Shown in pieces: positions 1 through 10,137 of a DNA stretch of 64,000 bases. Made by a program: the position numbers and the translations under genes. Where the stretch lies: positions 17,485,557 through 17,549,556 of the forward strand of contig NC_092320.1 of assembly GCF_036785885.1 (NCBI RefSeq). The letters run 5' to 3'. The stretch's first letter is position 1. Each line of letters starts with the position of its first letter. The notes under the pieces are model-generated. The model did no database searches. It saw only the letters and a program-made list of their open reading frames with translations, and was not told the DNA's origin. Origin of the DNA: Coffea arabica. Its lineage: Eukaryota; Streptophyta; Magnoliopsida; Gentianales; Rubiaceae.

Positions 1-1917
1 ATTATTCTTTTTTTTAATAAATATTCTACTATAGTTGTGGGGTCCAAAAATTTAACTAATTCAAATATTGGCGTAGCGGTATGTTACTAAAGTGCTAGAA
101 TTGATAGCTTCATGATGGAAATTATAATTAATTCCTTTCTTTTGTCTGTTTCGTGACAGTTTGAACCTTTTATCGTCATTATACTTTTCAAGGACAGTCA
201 GTTCTAATTGGGCCAGAATAAGTGTACTTTAGGTCATCCATAATAACATTGGCCTCACTTAAAAACAGGCCAATGTTGGGCCTATTTATTGTCAGGTCGA
301 AGTTTATGTTAAATGTAGCCCCTTGTTTAGCCAACCAAAATGGTCAAGCTTGGCTCCAGCAGATCCCATAAAGAATGAGGGTTGATGTGGATTGGCAGCG
401 GGGCGGGGATGGGATAGAGGATCCGTCCCCGCCCGACTCATGTTCTAAAATCTCACCCACATTTTTATCCTATTCCTCGTTTGTTTACTTATATTTCTCA
501 CCTATTCCTCATTTTATCCACATTTGTGTCCTCCACATTTTTATCCTATTCCTCATGGTGCTCCTATGGTTGTTTACTTATATTTCTTACCTTTTATTTT
601 GACATTAATTAATTATATATATATAATTAACAACAATATTGTAAATCACTTTTTTATATTCTCAGCTAAATATTCAATATGTAATCAAAAGTTAAAATTT
701 GATCTTTTTTAATTCATTTCTCTACTTTTTAAAGCAAATCTAAATTTATAACCATCATATTTGTTTAAACAACTTAGATATGTAAAAAAAATTGAAGTAA
801 ACTAAAAATAACCAAATCATTATTTTATCTAAAAATTATAATTTTTTAGCTCTCAAATTATAATAGATATGCTGGGAAAAAAATTATAATAGATATGCAT
901 ATATTATTGATATGTAGCTATAATCTGTATAGCAAATCTAAACTCACAACCATCATATTTATTTTTATTTTTTGGTAAATAACTTACAATATGTAAAAAG
1001 TTCAAGTAAAATAAAAATAATCAAATAATCATTTTATCATAGAAATTATGATATATGCATACATTATTCATCTGTAATTATAATGTGTGTGTGTGTAGAA
1101 AACGATATATAGATACTTATTTTTTTAACTTTATCTTAATACAGGGGACGGGATGGGGGTATCTTTCCCGGTCTCTTGCCCCCCTTCTCCCCACCCTATC
1201 CTCGACACCATGACTTCCCCGTAAGGACGCCCACTCTCGTTGCCATTCCTATATGATTTTTAAATCCCAATATTTGGAATCCTTAATTTGTCGTATATTA
1301 AAACTAAACTAATTTTACATTCTAGAGGTGAATATTCAAGAGTGGATATCATTTGTAATAAAATATAAATCACGCAAGTTGTTGGTTAGATTCATTCTTT
1401 CCCTATTTTAGTAGTTGTTCATTCAAAGATAAATGTATGATGTTAGTCATTTTTCCCCTTTTTTGAAGTAAGCAGGGGAAGAATGAAATTTAAGAAGTGG
1501 AGAAGATCGAGAATGAGAAATCAAATTCAGGACTCTTAATTTTCAGGACATCAATTTTAGCTACTAAATGAAAGCCTTCTTAGTCAATGTTAGTATCCTA
1601 CATTAAAGAGAAACATATCCTAATGGCAAAATTAAATAGTACACAGTGTTATTTTATTTCATGGATTAATACAATGGTGAGGAAAAAAATAATAGATGCC
1701 ATGGCTGTTGCAGCTCTAGCGAGGGGTCTAACAAATGATGTTCTACAAGTTGTTTGATTTCTTCGATTATGTGCAGATGCAGCAGATCTTGATAATAATG
1801 TTGCAGCTCATCCATAATGCAGTGAGTTGCCGAACAAAGACATTGGCTAGAATGGGAAAGAGTCACGACTGTCACCGGGATTCTGAATGACAAATTACGG
1901 CAAGATGATAGATTTTA
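1..1917. other. AT-rich intergenic sequence
   Basis: No supportable gene was found. The stretch is low-complexity AT-rich DNA with a short (GT)n run near 1085-1096 and the G-rich degenerate repeat listed separately (about 390-1250). A 75-codon minus-strand open frame at 1666-1893 (starts MSFRIPVTVV) ends just before a TIR element. It matches no family I know and is probably chance. Confidence 0.6.
390..1250. mobile_element. Degenerate hAT-like non-autonomous element
   Basis: The left end (about 390-450) is G/C-rich with alternating GGGGCGGGGATGGG and CCGTCCCCGCCC motifs inside AT-rich surroundings. The right end (about 1140-1250) holds the inverted counterpart. Outer bases read GGATTGGCAGCGGGG on the left and GGAATGGCAACGAGAG on the reverse complement of the right. 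This layout is typical of non-coding plant hAT derivatives. I see no convincing 8-bp target duplication, and the AT-rich interior has no coding potential. Exact borders are uncertain. Confidence 0.4.
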
Positions 1918-3013
1918 GGGTTATTATCACTTTATCCCCTTAAATAATATCACTACTATCAGTTTACCCCCTAACATTATCTTTTAGTTACTTTACCCCC
2001 ATAAGTAATTCAACTCAACATGTTAAGAAATTTTGGACAAAAATACCCTTTTATTTTATAGTATTACTACATTATTATTATCACTTTATTCGTTTAGATT
2101 ATAGTGATATAATCATTTTAGTTCTTAACATCATTTTCTAGGCATTTTACTTCATCGTTAATCTAATTAGTATGGTCAGAAAATTTTAAATATATTTACC
2201 CTTGTTTATATATAATTAAAAATAAAAAAATTGGAATGATTATTCTTCCTCTTTTTTTTTCACTTTAAGAGATCGAAAAACATAAAAATAGAAGGGTTTT
2301 CTCAAATTTCTTTTTTGTTCACATTTATTAATACTAGAAAAAGAAAAAGAAATAGGAAAGAAGGAGACAAAAAATTAGATTTTACAAAAAAAGAAAATAA
2401 GAAAAGTCTAACATTATCATATTACTTTAAGATTGTCGAGATTAGGATTGGAATTTGATGGTAAACAAAAAAGTGAAATAATTTTAAAATAATAAAAGTA
2501 TTTAATTCTTTTTTATTTGTAATTTAAAAAAAAAAGAATTGAACTCTCTCTCTCCCTCTCCCCCTCCACCTCCCCCTCTCCCTCCGCCTCCGCCTCCCCC
2601 TCTCCATCTTTTTATTTTTTTTCAATATTAATAAGATTGCTAAGAAGAAAGAAATTAATACTTTGACTTTTTTTCTTGATACTAAAAAGGAGAAGAGTCA
2701 CTCTAAATTTTTTATTATTTTTGTTATGCAAAGAGGAGGGTATTTTCTTCTAAAATTTTTTAACTTGCTAAGTTGGTTTAATGGTAGGATAAATTGTCTA
2801 AAAAATAACTCTAGGGGGTAAATTAATAATGAGACTATATTTTATGGGGGTAAAGTGATAATAATTTTAAGGATTAAACATGTCTTTTCACTTTAATTAA
2901 CAAGCTTCATTAAATTTGACCGTTAGTTTTGGGGGTAAAGTGACTAAAAGATAACGTTAAGGGGGAAATTGATAGTAGTACCAAATGTTAAGGGGGTAAA
3001 GTGATAATAACCC
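1918..3013. mobile_element. Non-autonomous MULE-like TIR element with doubled ends
   Basis: The element starts GGGTTATTATCACTTTA and ends with the reverse complement. The two ends match as inverted repeats for about 85 bp (1918-2003 against 2929-3013). It is flanked by near-identical 9-bp direct repeats, TAGATTTTA at 1909-1917 and TAAATTTTA at 3014-3022 (one mismatch), as expected for Mutator-like elements. A second, more diverged copy of the same terminal sequence lies inside each end (about 2078-2190 and 2748-2862, inverted). The interior has no open frame and contains a pyrimidine tract at 2545-2606. Confidence 0.7.
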
Positions 3014-3205
3014 TAAATTTTACATAAGCCAATTATCCGACATGCCAATTTCCTAATATTTTTGGACTCCAAACTCAATTAGCTTCAGTTATCAACCCTA
3101 CTTTTTGGGGTCATGGATCTTTTGATATACACTAATGTGTAACACTCATGTTTTACACCCTGATGCATTGAGATGTGTCATTCTTAAGATTTAACTTAAT
3201 TAGGG

Positions 3206-3743
3206 GAAGGGAGAATTATTCAAAATGTCCTTCACATTTCATCATATGAATTTTTTCATTCTTCACTTTTAAAATGAAAACTTTACATCCCTTACAAAAT
3301 TAAGTCAGTAAAATTTGATCCCAACCTAGATTTTTTATCACTTTTTACCTTAAATCCATTACGTGATCCGTGCATGATCATTTTTTAAGAGCAAAAAAGT
3401 TAGATCCCATTTATAGTTAATCAAATGATCCAATCTATGTTTATTTTTGTCCCTAAAAGAGTGAGATTTGACCTGATTCTTATTCATTTTTCGTAAAAAG
3501 ATGGGATCTGATTTAATTCATGTTCATTTTTGCTACTAAAAAAGTGGGATCTCACTTTTGTACATAAAAAAATGACTGCATATGATTCATGTAGTAATTT
3601 CAAGCTAAAAAGTGATTAAAAATTTAGGTTGAGGCTAATTTTATTGCCTTGAATTTGTAAAAGACGTAAAGTTAATATTTTTAAAATGAGGGACTAAAAA
3701 ATTCATTTGACAAAATATGATGGACGTTTTGAAAGATTTTCCC
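3206..3743. mobile_element. 538-bp TIR element (MITE, MULE-type 9-bp TSD)
   Basis: Ends at 3206-3380 and 3570-3743 are inverted repeats of about 170 bp with moderate divergence. For example, TTCAAAATGTCC near the left end pairs with TTCAAAACGTCC on the reverse complement of the right end. It is bracketed by an identical 9-bp direct repeat TAATTAGGG (3197-3205 and 3744-3752). No coding capacity. A related half copy lies near 33543-33711. Confidence 0.7.
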
Positions 3744-5728
3744 TAATTAGGGATATAATTATGATAGTTTAAAGATATAGATATCCACATATTAAAGTGT
3801 GTAACATAAATCCTATACCTCATTTTACATTTGAAGACCTGTTGCCTCTTTATGGTGTTAACATTATGATTGTTCTTTACTTTCGGCAGCCCGTAATTAT
3901 TCAATCTCTAAGATTAAAAAGTATAACATATGGATCAATTAATGTTTGGGGTCTTTTTTTTATCTTTTACTACAAGTAGTTGATTAACCCTAATTTTCCA
4001 TGATCTATCTACTTGTGTTGGTTCTATTTGTACTTTTTTTTTTTTTTTTGGTAATTGAGAAGTCTTGAATATAGGAACACCTATTTACAATCATTTTTAT
4101 CTACCATCCAATCCAATCCTCCCTCTGATTTTATTTGTACTTGATTAAATATAAGCTATAATTTGATCGTCAATACTTATAGCACTTTGCAATATAACAC
4201 TAATTTGTTTTGTTATAACATATAGGTTGTGATAACTTGTTAATTAATAAAAATTAAAAAGTAAATATACCACAATAAAAATGAAAAAATAAGTTAAATT
4301 AAATTTAAAAAATTCATTGTAAGTGTACACATAATAATAACAAAACGAAGTAACTAGTGGCACAAGAGAGGCTGGGAAAAGCAGAAATAAAAAGAAAAAG
4401 ATAACAAGACTACTGTAGTCCAAAAATATAAATATAGTTACACATATATATGCTCAAGCATGCATATATTTAAGGTGGATTCCTTTTTTGTCAACAAAAT
4501 ATTTAGGTAGTTTTGATTTCGGTCATAACTGTGGATCAGAATAAGCTCCATAGACCAAAATAAACTTCTGAAATCATAATTCGTGGTACTTATAAATTAC
4601 TTACCAACATAACTTACATAATGAGTGACATATCCAAGAGAAATAATTAGGACCACTCTTTTATAAAACTGATAGGGCATATAATAGTGTTGGATATATC
4701 ATGAATGCAAAAATTCAAATTCAAAGTCAATTTAGAATTAGGTGATTCCACTAACATTTAAAACATCAACGTATATAAGATTGACTCAAATAACTACTAG
4801 TATGACTTGTCCTTACTTGCTCAAAATTATTTAATCTCACTAACTCTTTTGAAACTAAAAGTTGTCATGAAATGTTTTAGTTTAGTTTCAATTAGTTTTA
4901 AATTTGTAAAGATTAATTCTTCACTTGAGACCTTTTAACATCTTAATAATGTTAGAAAATTTTAATACATAATACGCTTTTACTTTTCTTGATCAATGGC
5001 TTGTTCACCAAACTGATTAAGGCCCTACATAAATATTTGTTTTTTTTAGTCTTGAGTACAACTGACCTATGCTGGGCCACGTCTTCAAAAATCTCACAAC
5101 CACCAATCTAATTTATTTGATGTCTTTTGCCAGAAAAGATGCCTTGACTAAGTGCTTTAAAGTAAACAAGCTTATGTCTTTTGCATTATCTTCTGGTACT
5201 TAGTTTAAAAAAAAAAAAGTAATTGATTAAACTTCGTTTACTATTATCTATTTATTTATCGGTTTTACTATTTGTTGATTATCTACAAGTTATATTTTGA
5301 TCTTCCGTGCTTATAATACTGCTAGTGATTAAGTCACACATAAATATCTTGAAATTACTCTCCTTCCCTAAGTCGATTTAGTTAGAGACAAAATAATACA
5401 ATTGTGTAAAAAGGGTAAAGGGTTCAGAATGGAGAATTGGAGAAGTTTGAATAGTGTGAGTTTGTGAATAATGTGGTAGAGTAATTAATTTACAATTGTG
5501 CACATAATCATAAATACTAAGATTTGTTTTTTATTGAGACCATTTTACCCTTCTAAATTAGTGTATAAAAGGAATTAAAAAAATTGATTACTATGTATAT
5601 CAATACCACAAATTGAGGGCAGGGCTTAGGAATTATATTGTACCTGTATTAATACCGCAAATATAGCTACACCTATATATGCTCTAAGCATGCATATATC
5701 AAAGCTGCAAGTGATGAGGGCATGTCCT

Positions 5729-6455
5729 TTTTTTTTTTTTTTTTTTTGTCGGAACGTTAGCTTGTTTTATATATATAGAACTGTAAACTTTACAATATTT
5801 TGGACAAAGATCCAATCAAAAGGGACAAATTGTCCTACAGAATCACTGATGCCTAGCATCTAAGATTGGGATTCACCCATTCTTCATCTAACTAGATGTT
5901 TAGAGCATGAATGCTCAGTTTGATACTTTCTACTTTCCTAGAATTAGCAAAAGAATAGAGCACTGTTGAAACAAAGTACCAATGGATCGAATGTCCTCAA
6001 CTAGAGTGGCCATCAGCTGATTGTTGTACTTTGCTGCTGTTATATTTTCTACCAGCTTGCGATTGTCAAGTTCTACTTTGATATTCCTCCAGCCTTGGCC
6101 TGCAACTTTCAGTAGAGCTAATCTAACCGCAACAGCTTGGTCTTGTAATGTATCCCCGGATGATCTTTCTCTAAGTGCCCAGGCTGCTTGCAGTTGTCCC
6201 AAGTTATCTATAGCTGTGATTCCAATCCCCACTGTTGCTTGCCTTCTGTCTTGATGCGTGTGGATCTTTAATAACATACCAGTGTGGCTCTCATTTTGAA
6301 CCTGGACAGTCCGTTGCTGTATCGCTGTTTCCTGAGTGCTCCTTCTTGAATTCTCCCCTTTGTTAGCTTCATTATATTCTGTCCACTCCTGCTGTGCCTT
6401 CTCAATTATCTTGAAAGGCTCCTTTTCCTTATGGTTAAACTCTCTATTATTCCTT
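5729..6455 (-). mobile_element. 3' fragment of a LINE-type retrotransposon
   Basis: On the minus strand this is the RNase H end of a plant LINE ORF2, followed by about 200 bases of 3' sequence and an A-tail, seen as the T-run at 5729-5747 on the plus strand. The right (5') end is set where homology with the other duplicated unit (around 4810) resumes, near 6455. It is 5'-truncated, as LINE copies usually are. I did not find a clear target-site duplication. Confidence 0.65.
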
Positions 6456-6505
6456 GCTTGCTCAAATTTAGTTAATCTCACTGATTTGCAACTAAAAACT
6501 GTCAT
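5930..6505 (-). pseudogene. RNase H-like (RVT_3) domain of a LINE, truncated
   Basis: This 191-residue open frame has an RNase H fold signature of the kind at the C-terminus of plant LINE proteins. It reads VGIGITAIDNLGQLQAAWAL (about residues 91-110), then a helix with the AVAVRLALLKVAGQGW pattern, then KVELDNRKLVENI (the strand normally reading VESDC..LV) and a LFQQCSI segment. The first 20 or so residues are read-through of flanking duplicated DNA, not LINE sequence. The usual HREGN..AD..A ending is missing: the frame leaves the family pattern after QQCSI and stops. It is not expected to be functional. In an intact element the domain degrades RNA in the RNA-DNA hybrid. Confidence 0.65.
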
Positions 6506-6889
6506 GAAGTGTTTTAGGTTGCCTTTAATTTTTTTTTTCTTTTAAACTAATTTAACATTTGAAAAGGTGAAATATTCCACTGCAGGAATTTTGACAACAT
6601 ATTTTAAATTGAAAAAAATTCTTAATATCAACAAATACACCTTTATCGTTAACTAGATTTTAAAATTTACTTTTCTCTATTAGTGGCTTGTTCACAAATG
6701 TTTGTTTTAGTCTTTGAGTGTAACTGACCTGCTGAGCCACATCTCAAAATATCTCACAACCAACAATCTTATTAATTACTTCTACGTCTTTTGGCTGGAC
6801 AGATACTTAATTTGACCTAAGTGCTTAGGATAAACTAGCTTATGTATTTGGCATTATCTTCTTGTGATTAGTATCTCATTAGAGAATCT

Positions 6890-9410
6890 AATCCATAAAA
6901 TTTTTCCCAACCAAGAAATGCACACGACTTAAGCATTGACGCGTTCCCCTGTTTATTTTCAAGATATTTAGCAAAATCTTCTCAGATTGATCCGATTTGC
7001 TCAAAGATATGGTTAAAATCAATCCTATATTCGGTTAGCATGATTTATTCTTTTTCAGAAACCACCAAAAAACACAAGAAGAAAAAGCCCTTTCCTGTAT
7101 ACCATTTTCCAAGGGATGGAAGAAAATTATATGTGCTTTTGGTTGCCAGCCTAAAAGTAGGAAGAACTTGATAATGCATGTGCATATACTGCATGAAACT
7201 CTTGACCATATCGAGTAAATAATGAGTAATTGGTTGAAATTAGTACTATCTTTTCATTGTTGCTAATAGTACAAATTGGAACATGGTGGCCTCGTTCATG
7301 AGTCAAAGATTGACAGGGCGGTGGCTTTTGGTACCTTCAGTTGGTTATGAAGATGAGTCAAAGGTAAAGAACAAAGATGAGAAATTAAAGGAAAAAAAAA
7401 AAGAAGAAGACAAACATACAATACTGACATTCTCTGCTTGGTGCTTAGTTACAGTCTAGCTAGCATGAATATGCATGTTAGAGCATTGGAAACTATGAAT
7501 TCTTAATTTCTGTTTTCTGTCTTACACTAGTGCTCTCTCTATATCTCAAATCCTTACTTACCTCCCCATTTTTTTTATTTTATGTTTTTTGGTCCTTCCA
7601 AACTTGTATTATAGAATCTTCACTCTATAACAATTGAGTAGTTAAAGTAATATTAACTTTTAAACGACCCCATTGAACACCAAAGATTACTAATTGGAAA
7701 CTCCACAAATTGAAAGCACTAGTCTTTAAAATGCTGACTCAAAGTAAAAGTATCTGGAGGATTCAAAATAGGAAGAGTTACCTTGATTGACCAATTTGCA
7801 TATAAGTATTAATTTGCTAAGCTGAGCTAGGTAAAATACATTAGTTGATCCGTCTTCCTTTTCCCATAAGAATCTACTTGTCAAGATTGAGACATAGTTC
7901 CTATTTGATAACTCAATTTGGCACTTAAGTTTAATGAATTCAGATCTTAATATGTTCAGTTACGTTTGATAAAAAAAATAGAACATTTGAATTAATTAAG
8001 TGACACTGAATTTTTTAGGCAATTTTGGTCCTTAAAATAAGTAATAAGCTATTCACTTATCACTCAATGTAATATACACTCAACAGTATCAAATTTTGTA
8101 CTTAGCTATTCACTAATTTAGTGAATTCAAATTTCAAATTTCAGTTTTATCAAACACATCCATAGTACTTATTTATCCTAATCCAAGGGCCTGCAGGTTG
8201 ATCTGTAAAGTTTATCAAGAAAATAATATTAAGAACTAGTCTTAATTAGAATCAACCCTCTATAATTAATCTTTCATATAATCACATGTACTAGGTGTAC
8301 GTCTGCAAAACTCTTGCTTATATATAGACATCTACATATGCATGCATGCATTCATGTACGTGTTTTGAACACACACACGCACAGTGATATGTTTGTTGTG
8401 TCTTTCCCTACAAATCTTGGAGCCAGTTCTTAGAAGTACTATTGTATGTAATTAGTTGGCTGATATTTCCATAAGTATCCTCACCAAGAAATGTTTACGA
8501 CTTATGCAGCGACACGTTCCCTATTGTCAACATATTTTTGTCACGATTTTTAGTAAAATCTTCTCACATTGATCCGATCTGAATAAGCATATGTTCTACA
8601 TATCAGAGATCCCACTGGACAAATGACAAATATTCAATTTCCATGAGCTTTTCTGGCTCCTGCCCCAGTTAAGCTCAATAACTACTTATCCACTGCATTG
8701 GAAACTATGAAAATGTAGTTTCCTTTTTCTGTCAGCACTAGGAATATTCAATACTTATTACACCATTCGATAATTGTTTTTGGCCTTTCGAACTTGCACC
8801 ACAATATTTTCATCATCAATTGAGTACTCAATTAACATTAGCTTTTCAATGGCTCCATTTGAACACCAAAGATTACTAATCGTGGCCTCCCCACCAACTC
8901 CACAAATTGGAAGCATTTATCTCTAAAATGCTCATTCAAAGTAAAATATTCGGAGGATTGAAAATTGGAACAGTTGTCTTGTTTAACCAATTCACATATT
9001 AGTCTGCTAAGCCGAACTAGGTAAAATATTTCTCTGAATTCTGACTTCCTTCTAGGCATAAAATCTACCGTTCAAGATTGAGACACGGTACTACTTTTTC
9101 CTAACATCCTACCGTCTGCAGGTTGATCCGTAAAGTTTATTGACAAAACCTTAACAAGAATTGCTCATAATTAAATAGAGTCAACCCTTTATAATTAAAT
9201 TTTCAAATAATCATATTAGGTCTATGCCTGCTAACTCTTTCATATATATATACATACCTATACATACAAGCATGCATGTCTTTCGTTTTCACACACACAC
9301 ACACACACTCATATACATAGATATTTGTTGTGTCTTTACCTAATCTTGAAGCCAGATCTTAATACTATCTTATGGAATTAGTTGGCTGATATTTCCATAA
9401 GTATCTCAAA
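6890..9410. repeat. Degenerate tandem duplication of about 1.2-1.5 kb
   Basis: Three collinear block pairs are seen. 6905-7010 and 8490-8590 share AAGAAATG.., CGACTTA.GCA and AAAATCTTCTCA.ATTGATCCGAT. 7630-7900 and 8815-9095 share GAACACCAAAGATTACTAAT, CTCCACAAATTG.AAGCA and AAGATTGAGACA. 8190-8475 and 9115-9400 share GCAGGTTGATC.GTAAAGTTTAT, TTTGTTGTGTCTTT.CCTA and GTTGGCTGATATTTCCATAA. Both units are gene-free. Identity looks like about 75-80% by eye. There is an (AC)n run at 9290-9307. Confidence 0.65.
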
Positions 9411-9606
9411 CTGATGTTTCTCAAAATATCTCTGTCAAATATCAGTGGAGCCAATACTCCAAGCTACAGCTACTCATCTTGCTTAATAATTTTACAATTG
9501 TTTAATTATGGAATTGCCTTAATTATGTATGCAAGAGAATAAGCTGGTATGAAGATGACAAATTAATTATATTTGCATGCGGTCTTTACATGCCCGGCCC
9601 TGTGAC

Positions 9607-10129
9607 TAGGGATGTACACGAGCCGAGCTACTCGCGAGTAGCTCGGTCAATGGCTTGGTTTGAATTCGGTTTGATCGAGCTCGAGCCGAGTCTCGAGCTA
9701 CTCGATTGTTATTCGAGTCGAGTTTCGAGCCAATATTTTGAGGCTCGTGGCTTGTCGAACTACTCGTCGAGTTGGGGTGTATTTAAATAATATATATATA
9801 TTATAATTATAAAATGACCGTTATGGGTATAATTTATATTGAATTTACAATATACTCTTTTTTATAATAAAATTTCATAAGGGCAGAAGTGTACATTTTC
9901 CGAGTCAAGTCAAGAAGCTTGATTAGACTCGACTTGATAAGGCTTGCCTAAAGGTCGAGCCTTATCGAGTCGAGTCTCGAGTTTAAAGGGAGTTTCTCGA
10001 GTCAAGCCTCGAGTATTGATTTTTTGGACTCGGTCGAGCTCGAATCGAGCTCAAGTCTAGGTACATATGAGTCGAGTCGAGCTCGAGTATAGCAATACTC
10101 GAGTTCGACTTGGCTCGATTACATCTCTA
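9607..10129. mobile_element. hAT-type non-autonomous element with perfect 8-bp TSD
   Basis: The left end TAGGGATGTACACGAGCCGAG pairs with the reverse complement of the right end (TAGAGATGTAATCGAGCCAAG). It is flanked by an exact 8-bp direct repeat CCTGTGAC (9599-9606 and 10130-10137), the duplication length made by hAT transposases. Both arms are rich in repeated GAGCTCGAG/CTCGAGTCGAG motifs that can self-pair over long distances, around an AT-rich core at 9785-9890. It does not encode a transposase. The 66-codon frame inside it is a by-product of the GAGCTCGAG repeats. Confidence 0.8.
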
Positions 10130-10137
10130 CCTGTGAC

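Larger units (their letters stand above)
4390..6885. repeat. Old tandem duplication, two diverged units
   Basis: Blocks near 4430-4475 and 5660-5705 share the ATATATGCTC(T)AAGCATGCATATAT motif. Blocks 4815-4890 and 6460-6520 share a TTTAGTTAATCTCACT-type stretch followed by similar sequence. Blocks 5035-5205 and 6700-6875 share ACTGACCT..GCTG(G)GCCAC, ATCTCACAACCA and GCATTATCTTCT. The order is preserved, so this is a direct duplication of roughly 0.8 kb with later insertions. The second unit is interrupted by a LINE fragment (5729 to about 6455). Confidence 0.6.

Noticed and set aside
9590..9790. 66-codon plus frame
   Set aside because: Spans the end of the hAT-type element and its GAGCTCGAG repeats; no protein family.
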